The notes beneath the pieces were generated by a model. It had not been told where the DNA came from. It made no database searches and saw only the letters and a list, made by a program, of their open reading frames with translations. Position numbers and translations under genes: made by a program. Below, one piece after another: positions 32,701 to 43,800 of a stretch of 64,000 nt of DNA; position 1 is the first letter of the stretch; each line of letters begins with the position of its first letter. Where the stretch lies: assembly GCA_000149265.1 (NCBI GenBank), contig CH003412.1, forward strand, positions 4,913,577-4,977,576. Reading direction: 5' to 3'. The stretch is from Ciona savignyi. Its lineage: Eukaryota; Chordata; Ascidiacea; Phlebobranchia; Cionidae.

Positions 32701-35700
32701 ATAAATCCATCTCACTTACATCAGAAATAGCTTTATCAACTTCTTCAGGAAGAGGCCCACTGTTCCCAATACACGTCATGCAACCAAATCCAACAACATT
32801 AAATCTAAAATCATCGGATTTTCAATTTTTCATCAAAAATAAAAGACGCAGAAAAATAGTAAACTTAGAATTAATTCAGCCAATTACGATAAAAGAATAC
32901 AAGCAAGCTATAATAGCTATAATATTAGTTAACTAAATTTACTCTTCACAAAAAACATCCGGTTTCCCAATCACACCCACCCTAGTTGTTCTAGAAATGA
33001 AAGAACACCGCTGTCTTTTAAATAGTAAGTCACAACACCACTTCCAGGAGAGAGACTGGTTTTAACATATGATGGAACGGTTAAACCAGCTTGAACTGCA
33101 TTTCTTGCCAGCATCCCTGCAATTAGACAGAAATAATGAAAAAAAGCATTTAAAAGTTAGTTTAGTGTATTCATTTTTTGCCCCAGTTTTTAAAACTGGT
33201 AAATAAATATAATCACGACACAGGAACGGGAAAAGACGGCAAAACGAACAGTAGTTAAAACACGTCATTAACAAAAAGGATATAATTTAATAAATATAGC
33301 GTAGGCGGTCGCCAAATCTAGGCGAAAAAACAAAAAGTACTACATTAAGGAAAAATCAAACAAAAGAAAAAATATGTATAAATTTATTACTTCCAATACT
33401 GTATGTTCACGATTTACTATATGTTACATACCTGCTCCTAGCATCACTGTGGGATTGCTGGTGTTGGTGCATGAAGTGATAGCGGCGATTACCACGCTAC
33501 CATGGCTCAGAGTGTATTCTTTGCCATCATATGCAAACTTCACTGAAGAGGATAATTTGTCGGCTGGTATGCCAAACCCTTTGAACCCAACCTACATAAC
33601 GGAGTTTAGATATTATGAACCCAACCTATATAACAGAGTTTGAATTTTATGAACCCAAACTACATAACAGAGTTTAGGTTTTATAACCTGTTGCTGTGAG
33701 CTAAAAAAGCTGTCCCACGAATAAATTGTGATTGAAAAAATCAAGTGTCTAAGACTTCAATCCATAGTATTTAGCATCTTTGTGTAAGAGGATGGTCAAC
33801 ACAATGCTTTATTGATGTCCTACTACAGTGACTGTGCTGTGCTTATTGGTTTAAACTTATTTGTTTCTCAATGTCTGTTCATTTTACTCTGACGAGGGTT
33901 ATATGATAGGATGGGATATTCATGTTTAGAGCCACTTCTTTCAACCGAAAGGCTGCAGGTTCAAAACTGTTCGCTAGTTATCGGTTGTGTCCTTGGGCAA
34001 GACACTTAACGGCATTGCCTGAACCCAGCAGATTATTGGGTTCCAAACTGAAAGAACGTGTAAATCATACACAACACACTGCAATAGCTCCGGTAACCCT
34101 ACAGTGGGCGCGAGGTGATCTGACGGTTGCCCGTGTGATAACCCTTGGTTTTCCCATTCATGAGGATAGACATGAATACACTAATACATGCGATCATCAT
34201 TTCAGTTGTAAAAAGGCAACTTACCTTATTAGTCAGGCACTGTGTAAAGTCCTCCTTCATGGCCTTTACAGCTACACGATCGTGCGGGCGCTTCGGACCA
34301 CTTAGTGAGGGGACAATGCTTCCTAGGTCCAACTCTGCAACCTGAGATAAGAGTAAACAATGTTTTACACTGCCGTTGGTGCTCTAACACCAAGAAAAAT
34401 TTACCTCGGAAAAATGAGGATCTTGATTTTCATTCGAATAATCTCGGAATAAACCAACAGTTTTCAGATATTTTTCAACTCTCTTAATTTTCTGCTTGTC
34501 CCGCGCTAAAAAAATTTTTATATTAAATGGAGTAATTATCTATTACATTTGTAGCTTTGGCATATGGACATTGACCACAATACTAAAAGCTACATAACTG
34601 TAAAGTTAATATGGAGTTCAGAATCAGTGTCCAAAATTATTTCATTTGGTGGGCTAAGTAATCAAGCTGCCACTAACATATAGTTTGTTATTGTTGATAT
34701 AAACACTAAATAAAAAATACAGCATTCTACTGGTTAAAACTTGAAAGTACTGTTGCATCAAGCGACGCACAAATGTAGCTGTGACGTCATAATTTAGCTG
34801 TAACATAGCGTTTTTTAGTCTTGCAACATGTCGATAAAATCTGGCGGGCCCGAATAATAGATCCGGCAGACCACGTTTGGCTTGCTGGCCATAGTTTGTC
34901 CATGTCTGTTCAATTCTAAAGCAAACAGCATAGTTCAGGGTTGGGCAACTTCTCTAGTCGGCGGGCCAGATGTGAAATAATGAAGTTCTTGGTGGGCCGG
35001 ATTATTATATGAATATTATTTATTATCTTAATTACAGGGTATGGGTAAATACAGTCTGCAGGCCGGTCAAACTCCCTTGCCCTATGTTGCCCATACAGCA
35101 TAGTTCCGCCATATGCTGTTCCTACCAGTCTGTGTGAGATATTCCAAACTCTGGTTATCAACGGGAAAGAATCCAACAGTGGCTCCATACTCTGGGCACA
35201 TGTTGGATATGGTGGCTCGATCAGCTATCGACAACGAGGCCACTCCGGGTCCAAAGAATTCAACAAACTTTCCAACCACGCCCATTTGCCTCAGATTCTA
35301 TACAGAGAAGATCATCAATTAGTGACTATATAATATTTCCGGCCGGTTAGTCTGGCGGTTAAGTGCGTAGCCTTTTAATCGAAAGGTTGCAGGTTCAAAA
35401 CTGGTTGCTAGCTAGTCGGTTGTGTCCTTGGGCAAGACATTTTACGGACATTGCCTGAACCCAGAGGATTGATGGGTTCTACCAAATTGAAGCAACGTGT
35501 CTACCATATACAACACACTGCAATAGCTCCGGTACCCGACGATGGGCGCGAGGTGATCTAACGATTGTTCGTGTGTTAACCCCCTTGGTTTTCCCATTCA
35601 CGGGGATAAACAAGAATATATCCTATCCTAAGATCACTTAGATTCTAATAGACGTACTCTAAAGTTTACTCATTATGACTACTATGTATACTTTATATCC

Positions 35701-38700
35701 ATTGCTAAACACATAAGTTGTTACAGCTGACATGACGCCAATTCCAACATACTTTGGTAATTGTCAACACCACGTCTGTGCTGGTAGCGAGGGGGTTTAT
35801 CACCCCTGTCAACTTGTACCCCACAACTTTTGGCAGCACCATAGAGATAGCTTGGCCCAACATAACAGCCTCTGCTTCTATACCTCCAACACCTGGACTC
35901 AGAGAATGTTTGTGTGATTCAATGAAATTGGTACGCAGTAGTATTATTAATGTAGATCAGGGGTGGGCAACTTCTCTAGTCGGCGGGCCAGATGTGGGGA
36001 AATTAAGTACTTGGTGGGTCGGATTATTACATGGATAGTATTCAATATCTTAATAACAGGGTATGGTTAGATACAGTCTGCGGGCCGGTCAAAATCCTTT
36101 TAAGGGTCGGACAACAGCCCGCATGTTGCCCACTCCTGATGTGGATGGAACAAACCTGATATTACAGACTGCAGTAAGCATAATGAGATTAATAAAGTTA
36201 TTGCAGTATGACAAAAAAACAATAGGTTGAAAGGAAAAGCTGACTTTGTGAAAGCACATCAGCTCATTTGAGGGTATAGTTATTTTAATTGAACAACTAC
36301 ACAAGAGTGTATTAGCTTTAGCAACTCAAATAAAGACAATGACTGACAACACAGTTGTTTTGATATTGCACACAATTACTTCATTAAAAAAAATTGCAAA
36401 ATAATTTTCCTACAAAATTTACCAAGTTAATTATGCAATAACAGCTAAAACAGAAGAACTTACCCCAACCAAGCACACCAAGTCCATTTATCATCGTTGT
36501 ATGGGAGTCTGTACCCACCAAGCTGTCGGGAAACAACCAGTGGTTTTCGTCGAACACCACCCGGGATAAATACTCCAAATTGACTTGGTGCACAATACCG
36601 GAACCAGGGGGGACGATCAACATGTTCTGGAACGCTCGTGCTCCCCACTTGAAATGTGCGAAACAGATTTGTTTAGAGAAAAAATGGCTAAAAAAGCAAG
36701 GGCCATTGACATGTAAAGTCAAGGTAAATGGGGGAATTGCTGTATGTAGGCCTATATATATATATAAACATATTTATAGCTCAAATTTTACAACAACATG
36801 GTACTAAAGACCTATATGTTACTGGAATTTGCCAATAAGATATATGATGTTCTGCTTTAAACTTGAGTTTATGGAGTTGAGTTAGTGGAAAGTTTACTTT
36901 ATACAAAAAAGTAGTGTCTAGATGCCAGTTTGGCACACATTGATTTACAGTAACTGTACAATTAATTTTAGTGACAGTATTAAAAGTAACACTTGCCCCC
37001 TTATCTTAAACTTTACACTTAATAGCAAAATATATATCATAAATTAACCTTCAAGAAAAGAAAACGTTCATTATTTCTTTCAAATTCTTTTTCCAAGTTC
37101 TTTTTGGCAGCATCTTCACTACAAAATTAAAAGGTAATCTCATCATTAAAAATAAACATAGAAACGATATATCTGTATTTCATTAAATACAAAATGTGGC
37201 AAATTAGATATTGTATAGGTTAGAGTGTGAAATCACCAAATGCCAAGTAGTTTTGATAGAGTGTGAAATCACCAAATGCCAAGTAGTTTTGATTTCCATC
37301 AGTCAATTTCGTAATGCCAACTAAAGGGGGTAAACAAATGTTACATATTATGTACAGTTGGCAAACCCACAGCAAATAGAGCGCTCGAACAAAGTCCATT
37401 AGTTCAAACCTACACTGACATACCTTCTGTTAAAATCCACTTGCACGGAATGATCGATTACCAAGTCGACAGGGCACACAGGGTTGATTTTCTCTGGATC
37501 CCCACCCAATGCTTTCACAGCGTCTCTCATTGCCGCAAAATCTACGACGGCCGGTACTCCACTTGAAAAAATGTACAAATTAAACCATTAAGAGCGAAAA
37601 CCTGGACAAAGTGTGTCAACAATTAAAAACAGTGTCTGAAAGTTTTTTATTAAGCAAAAATCGTACCGTCTTTTGCAACGCATTCATTTATTAAGCCTGT
37701 ATACATTATCACTAAGACATATTCAATAGGCCAATGATTAAAATACTTAATTTTAAAGGTAAAGACCCTGCAATCAAACTCTGAACATTGAATTTCGACC
37801 ATATGCTTGACACAGTTTGTTGACCAATTTCCTTACGTAAAATCCTGCAAGACAACTCGTGCGGGTTTGAACCGAATTTCCACTCCATCCTGTGAAGTTT
37901 TCTTCCATTGTGCAACATTTTCGATGTCTTCCGACTTTATTTGAAATCCATCGCAATTTCGAACCACCGACTCCAACAACACCCGAATTGAATATGGTAG
38001 TTGGTCTGTAATAAACAAAAACTAGTTTAACCCCATTGCTTACCTCATGTTTTACTTTTCAACATGCAAAACTATGCTAAATGCCTTAAATTTCCGACCA
38101 TTTAGTCTGACTTAAATTTCCGACCATTTAGTCTGGTGGTTTAGTGCGACGCCACCGAAAGGTTTCACCTCACACCCATGTCAACCGAAAGGTTTCAACT
38201 CGCACCCACTGTCGGGTTACTGGAGCTATAGCAGTGTGTTATATATGATACACATGTTACTTCAATTTAGTAGAACCCAATAATCCGCTGGGTTTATGCA
38301 ATGTCTGTTAAGTGCCCTGCCCAAGGACACAACCGACTAGATTTCAACCAGTTTTGAATTTGCAACATTTCGATTTAAAGACGTCGTACTAAACCACCAG
38401 ACTAACCGGTCGGACAAATTGGTATTTAATGACAATTTGTAAGTTATAGTACTAACTACTTTATAATATTAGTCCTACAGTCATTATATTAACAGTGCAA
38501 AATAGTTGAAATAAACCCACCAAATGCATCTGGAGAGGTTACTTTGGTGATATCAATGTACTTGTACTCAGTTCCCCCATGTTCCAAGGTACTGATGAAC
38601 TCAGTGGTGCTGGTATTGGTGCTGGTTTCTACAAGAGAAGGATAACATGCTTCTGCTTGGTAATATAGTATATAACTAATATATTTCTGTGGTAAAAAAA

Positions 38701-39661
38701 ACGAAATTAAACAACCCACTATTGAAAGGCATGGAAAGTTAGGATTTTTAAGCTGCCGCTATCATAAATCTACCAGAAAAAAGTTGGAAAATGAACTTAT
38801 TTATTCATCATTTTCAACTAGGTCTATTGGTTGTATTTTAATCTCATTAGAGATACATTATGTATGAACTCATAGAGATTAGCCATATATTCCAGATTGC
38901 CATTTAACAGCATTATACTGAACTGTACAAATTTTTCCCTAGGGGGTTAGACAAGGAGTCATTATAACATGAGCACTAGTTCGATAAACACATGGCCAAA
39001 ACTATTGGGGTAGTAAGAAGCTTTTGCAGATATCAATCATTTTATTTATATTTTTTAAGTTATACTGTAATTTTTGATCAATCATATTTAAATATACAGT
39101 ACTGGTAGTTCATTGAGGCAATGTATATTCAATTTGCTCCCCATGCAACCACAAATCTTGTGTAAAAAGGCAATGTGTGTGCGCGAAAAAAAAATGACTT
39201 AAGCCTGTAAGCCAACAAATAAAATTGACTAAAGCCTGTAAGCCAACATTTTTGTTAGGGGTACTGTAAAAGGATGACATGAGTAATTTTTAGGCGAATA
39301 AGCAAATAAGGCCAGTACCTATTTATCGTGCATGGTGTGTCAATTGTCATTGCTATACTTCTTATACCAGTCTTTCATAAAGGGGACAAAGTTATCATGG
39401 ACCATGATAACATTTAAAACTTAAGTTTAGTGCGGATTTTATTTTCATTTAAGCAATGTGACTTGCTAAGTGCCCATTAGTGACATATTAAACATGCAGT
39501 TCCACCAAAAAAAATTAAAAGGCTATACAAACAGTAACTAACAAGTTCTTTTTTTTTGCCTTGCACATTACAGTACCATAGTCTACTACTTGTTAGTTAA
39601 ATACGATTTAAAAAACTATAGAGAATAATTTCAACTAACATGTGCATATACCTGGTCCCAT
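26792..39661 (-). CDS. ACO1: Cytosolic aconitase / iron regulatory protein 1 (21 exons)
   Basis: With a 4Fe-4S cluster this family turns citrate into isocitrate; without it the protein binds iron-responsive elements in mRNA. Exons in coding order: 39652-39661, 38521-38628, 37837-38005, 37424-37561, 37049-37118, 36464-36647, 35753-35892, 35126-35297, 34405-34505, 34225-34341, 33432-33591, 32981-33116, 32720-32804, 31927-32083, 31038-31162, 30438-30542, 29769-29911, 29072-29219, 28654-28776, 27617-27802 and 26792-26908. They total 2694 bp, one frame, 897 residues (human 889). Cluster Cys lie in ITSCTN and [10 protein letters not shown]. Other landmarks are [31 protein letters not shown] and [12 protein letters not shown]. 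The end is [15 protein letters not shown]. No mitochondrial leader is seen, and the sequence follows IRP1, not mitochondrial aconitase. The 10-bp first exon (MGP) fits by phase only and is the weakest call. The donor after 28654 is GTTCGT, unusual but needed to give WML-GVRAV. Confidence 0.97.
27281..27578 (+). mobile_element. SINE family A, full length, last ACO1 intron
   Basis: Head TCCGGTCGGTTAGTCTGGC, box B GTTGCAGGTGCGAAAC, body and CCTATCC tail are all present. The tail ends 39 bp from ACO1 exon 20. Confidence 0.93.
28220..28600 (+). repeat. Minisatellite, about 13 units of 26-31 bp, ACO1 intron 19
   Basis: The unit CAATTTGGACACAAAACTG followed by TTTAAAAAA repeats with only the A-run changing length. 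A few units differ (TTTGCACAC, TTTGGAGAC). It ends about 50 bp from exon 19. Confidence 0.95.
29344..29644 (+). mobile_element. SINE family A, full length, ACO1 intron
   Basis: Slightly altered head (TCCGCACCGCGGTAATCTGG), clear body and tail. A 45-bp A-rich block just after it (GTATTCAAGAAAAAAAACAA type) is itself duplicated at 29665 and 29725. Confidence 0.88.
29956..30245 (-). mobile_element. SINE family A, full length, ACO1 intron
   Basis: Minus-strand copy from the TAGGATACGATATTCATG tail to the head (ACCGGTTAGTCTGGTGGTTC reversed). It starts 44 bp from exon 17. Confidence 0.9.
31568..31865 (+). mobile_element. SINE family A, full length, ACO1 intron
   Basis: Head TCCGACCGGTTAGTCTGGTG, body and a CTATATCCTATCCTA tail. 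It ends 61 bp from exon 14. Confidence 0.9.
32190..32477 (-). mobile_element. SINE family A, full length, ACO1 intron
   Basis: Minus-strand copy with tail, body and head all recognisable (TCCGACCTGTTAGTCTGGCG reversed). Confidence 0.9.
33157..33327 (-). mobile_element. Repeat family C, ACO1 intron
   Basis: Shares GACACAGGAACGGGAAAAGA and CGGCAAAACGAACAGTAGTT with the RAB11 intron copy. The far end continues through GCGGTCGCCAAATCTAGGCG, which also ends the 42272 copy. Confidence 0.85.
33592..33690 (+). repeat. ~38-bp tandem repeat starting at an ACO1 splice acceptor
   Basis: GAACCCAACCTACATAAC is followed by two more near copies. The first copy straddles the 5' edge of ACO1 exon 11 (33591), so the coding end GAACCCAA and the acceptor CTACATAAC (GTTATGTAG in sense) are both duplicated into the intron. 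Confidence 0.85.
33905..34188 (+). mobile_element. SINE family A, rearranged head
   Basis: The 5' end is a tail-like piece (ATGGGATATTCATGTTTA) fused to box B (GGCTGCAGGTTCAAAACTG). The rest of the body is normal, so the copy is a chimera of an inverted tail and a truncated SINE. Confidence 0.8.
34936..35097. mobile_element. hAT-like MITE with perfect 8-bp target duplication
   Basis: GCATAGTT flanks both sides (34928-34935, 35098-35105). Left end CAGGGTTGGGCAAC, right end GTTGCCCATACA. The right end is slightly damaged. It lies 28 bp from ACO1 exon 8 and is the same family as 35958-36138. Confidence 0.88.
35338..35630 (+). mobile_element. SINE family A, full length, ACO1 intron
   Basis: Near-consensus head TCCGGCCGGTTAGTCTGGCG, box B and TATCCTATCCTA tail. 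It begins 40 bp from ACO1 exon 8. Confidence 0.93.
35958..36138. mobile_element. hAT-like MITE, second copy
   Basis: Inverted ends CAGGGGTGGGCAAC and GTTGCCCACTCCTG. Flanks ATGTAGAT and ATGTGGAT form an 8-bp duplication with one change. The interior matches the 34936 copy (CTTCTCTAGTCGGCGGGCC). Confidence 0.92.
37225..37296 (+). repeat. 36-bp direct duplication, ACO1 intron
   Basis: GAGTGTGAAATCACCAAATG and the following CCAAGTAGTTTTGAT occur twice in a row without change, so the event is recent. Confidence 0.9.
38094..38416 (-). mobile_element. SINE family A, rearranged, ACO1 intron 2
   Basis: The far (upper) end is a normal minus-strand head. The lower end is a jumble: CCGACCATTTAGTCTG appears twice and CCGAAAGGTTTCA twice, fused to the body at ACTCGCACCCACTGTCGGG. 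Confidence 0.8.
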
Positions 39662-40140
39662 TAGAAACGTCTTGTTGATTGTGTACACTGGTAATTCAAA
39701 TTAACTTCCTCAATTTTGAATCAGAAGTGATTGAATCCAAACTGAAAGTGATGCCTAATTTTTAAATTTAATTCTACAAAACACGACGATTTTAAAGCAA
39801 CAATTATGCGATTTCGACTTCAAAAATACACAAGACGAACTAACAAGATCGAGCACTTGTCAGTTTTGCATGTAATCATGAGTAGGCCTATGTAAACTGT
39901 TGGCAGTGTTTCCTGCGATGGAGTAAGGTATCACTGCTTTCATAAAACTAGTCGGTCTCTGCAATGGCATTAGCCTTTTACACTATATACATATTTAACT
40001 ACAAATCTATCGTAATAGTTATAAACAGTCGTTAAAAAACAGATGAAATATTTAGGAGTATGTTAAGGGCCGTCAACTTAAAGGTTGTAAACAGTTGTAA
40101 AATTTAGGAGCACATAGCGGAATGTACGCAGCTAGCTTTG

Positions 40141-40430
40141 TCCGGCCGGTTGGTCTAGCGGTTAAGTGCGTCGCCTTTCAATCGAAAGGTTACAGGTGCG
40201 AAACTGGTTGCTAACTAGTCGGTTGTGTCCTTGGGCAAGGCACTTTACGGACATTGCCTGAACCCAACGGATTAATGGGTTCTACCAAATTGAAGGAACG
40301 TGTCTATCATATACAACACACTGCAATAGCTCTGGCAACCCGACGATGGGCGCGAGGTGATCTGACGATTGCCTGTGTGATAACCCCCTTGGTTTTCCCA
40401 TTCATGGGGATAAAGATGAAATCCTATCCT
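40141..40430 (+). mobile_element. SINE family A, full length with visible target duplication
   Basis: Near-consensus copy. AGCTAGCTT flanks it on both sides (before TGTCCGG and after CCTATCCT), a 9-bp target duplication that supports retroposition. Confidence 0.93.
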
Positions 40431-40811
40431 AGCTAGCTTATCGGTTGCTTTCCTGCACAAGTCAAAAGTTGTCTGAACTTTACTAGTCTATGCTTAAGCC
40501 CCTTCTTTAAAGCGCTTTCACAATCTACAAAATGGCAGAAAAGGGAAACTGCGGGTTAATATATTGGTAAACTGTAACCGCGTGATTGCAAGTTTGTGAA
40601 CAGGAAATTTCGCGGTTTACGAGTCAAACTCTTACTCAAAACGACACACATCAAGAGCTTGTAACTGCTCAAAAAACCTTAACTCTAATGCTTATTCAAC
40701 CTTGTAATAACATGTGGTCTTGCACCGACAATTTTTAAACTTTACCAAAAACTATAGAACAAAACACCAGGAAACAAGTACAGACGATTTATTTATCAAA
40801 ACATATGATTG

Positions 40812-40817
40812 TTTATT
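40812..40817 (-). terminator. Probable poly(A) signal of NUP93
   Basis: AATAAA on the minus strand 22 bp beyond the stop codon; a second lies about 20 bp further. Both give a very short 3' UTR. Confidence 0.5.
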
Positions 40818-40838
40818 GAAAATCATATCGACGACTAT

Positions 40839-43800
40839 TCAAGTCATTTGAACTTCCAATTGGACCAATCGAGCAGTGGCGTCTCCTGGTAGATGGTAAG
40901 GCAGCATCCCAGCAAACGTGATCAGCGCACGGGCGTATCGCCGTGCGTTTGCACACAAATAATCCCCGCTTCTGCACATTAAGAGTGGCATTGCAGTTAT
41001 TATGTATTAAATTAGCAAGTCTTGTAAACGATTTAATGTATATGGATAACTAAATCTCATGCCAAAAGTGTAAGGTTGTGGTGTTTGAATGGAAATCGAC
41101 ATTAGTGGATTGATAAAATACATATGTAACGTCGCTGGTTTTAACCACTTTAGAAGAATATTTTTAAATTATATGAACTAAACAATTACAGAGAAAGTGT
41201 GAACCTGTAACGATTTTTATTCTGGTGATTTTTGTCATTTTATATCTTAGTCTAAAAAGTAAATAGATTAGTTTTTACTAACCCAGAACTTGACAAAGGA
41301 TAATAGCTTCGGACTTTGTAGCTATTTACTCACTTGGTCGTTACAGATTTATTGAGATTTTGTTGCTGTTTGCACTGTCGGGTGAGTAGTGTCATTGTGG
41401 CAAGTAGTATGTCAGATATGTTCTGCCGTATTTCATCAGAGTATGTCTTGAAAATCGTCACTTTAGATTGAACCTATACACACAGTTTTATGATTTAATA
41501 ATGGTTTATTGTGTTAGTCAAGTTTGCTAAATTAAGGCGTTTAAATTTCTAATGTTTTAAGTCGGTTTTATTATTCACCCCAATCAGCTATGCCATGCAG
41601 TTATAAATATACTTTGGCTGTTGTTTATAACAAATTAATCAGAAATCTGTCGCCCGAGAGAGCTTGGCTGTTAGTCAGTTGCCTTTCAGCCTAGGGTTGC
41701 AGGTTTAAAACTGTTCAGTTGTGTCCTGAGACCTGAGGCAGCAAAGTACTCGACGGTTATTGCCTTACTGGATTTATTGGGGTTTACCAAAATAAAGGAC
41801 CATCCCAAACATACACAACACACTGCAATTGTTCGGATAAACCAATAATAGGTGTTGGGCAATCTGATGGATACTACTGCAAAAGCCCTCCCTTAATGTT
41901 AATAATAGGTAATCTGATGATTGCCAGTGAGATTTTCCACCCTTTGTGTTTTCCATGCACAGGGATAAACATGAACATCCTGTCCCATACAGTTAGCCTT
42001 TAACAGATTTCTTTTTTTGTGAGTTAAAAAATAATACATTATTATTTAAACAATGATTTTTACCTGTTCTGTTGTCGACGGTAGCATCTGTAGCTCATTG
42101 ACGACATCTAGTGCTTGTTCGACTCGGTTAGCGTGGTAGAGATCGAAAAACACCAATAAATCAAGTAGTAAATGGAATGTGGATCGAACTTGACGAGATG
42201 TTTCAACAGCCTGTGTTCGGAGATGAAAGTATATCGTTTGGTTTTAATTAAATTTGGATCCCTAATATTGTTCTTTCGCCTAGGTTTGGCGGCCGCGTCC
42301 GCTATATTTATTAAATTATATCTTTTTTTTAATGACGTGTTTTAATGACTGTTCGTTTTGCCGTCTTTTCCCGTTCCTGTGTCGGGTTTATATTCGTTTG
42401 CCATTTTTAATAACTGGGGCAAAAAATGAATAAACTAAACTAAATTTAGAATAAATTGCGGCTCCCACCAGAAAATCGCTATAACAAACCTGGTTTCTGT
42501 ATCGGTTTGCTAATCCAATTGCTAGAGTTTTGAGTCGGGCACGATCAGAATGGGAAGCATCGGAACTGCTCACTACTGGACATAATAACCTGGAAAAGAG
42601 ATTTAACAGATATTTGATTATAGGGTGTACATTTTCACCTCCATAAGCACAACCCATACAAAACATTTATAATAACGGATGAATCTATACCACCTACTGC
42701 AATTGCTTTTATAATTCAACATTTTAGATTTTCACATTGTAGGGTTTACATTTTTGTGTACATGAACACACCCATACATAACATTTATAATGATAGATGA
42801 ATCTATACCACCTACTGCAATTTGTTTTATAATTCAACATTTAGCTCACAGGTATTATAATATCATTTCCCAAGTGTTCACCCTTTAAATTATGAGTTGT
42901 ATCATGATTGTGGCACAAAATAACAACTTGGTTTCCAAACACATATAACTGCTCATTACCAATGATAAAACTAAAAAATAACTGGGCAATATTGAAAACA
43001 ATTAGTCATTACCTGTTAAGCAAAGTCAGAGCCTGGTCATGATTTCCACAAAGATCATATAAATGAACAGCGTCCTCATTTAAACCTTTTGATTCAGTAT
43101 CAGCAGCAACCTGTAATTTGATCAGCAAATCTAATTCATGGAAAATACACCAACAAGGGTAAGTGGAGATACTTATAAAAAATATTGCTATAAAAATAGT
43201 GATCAGTATAGGTTTCTTTAAACAAACAACACAATGCAGAAATACAGGTATTCGAACATAGTTTTTATTGATTTAACCATAAACAACTTACAAACCTTAG
43301 AAATAAGCACTTTAGTGTCTCCCCCACAATATTTATCGACAGCCCCAGGCTTTCTGCTCCCGTCAGAGTTTAATCTCCCAAGCAGCATCTCAAATTCACC
43401 CGTTTCTCGAACCTACAGGGTGAATAGAAAGAAAACATTGGAAAATCCTTAACTTGCAACTTGTGAAAAAATTCAGATTTTCACATTTTTATCATTGAGT
43501 TCCCACCAGAAAAAAATTGATGACCCCCGTTCTTTTAATTTTTTAAAGATTAAAATATCTTTTATTTTTGATCTCACCAGTTCACTGGTGCAGTGGATGA
43601 ATAGAGATTGACCCTCGGTCTGAATATCACGCAGGAAATGAAAATAATTAAGAGCTTCACGAGGGTCGGTAATCTCAAACTCCCGAGTGTACAGCATCAC
43701 CAATCGTGCAAGATTGAGCCTCTCTACAATAGTCCTGGGAACAAAAATGTCAAATACAGATTAATTTGGCCCAGAAAATTCCCAAAGAGAAAAGAAAGAT

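Larger units (their letters stand above)
39662..40838. other. Region between ACO1 start and NUP93 stop
   Basis: Should hold the ACO1 promoter/5' UTR and NUP93 3' UTR. Apart from the SINE at 40141-40430, no further gene or motif was recognised. Confidence 0.5.
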
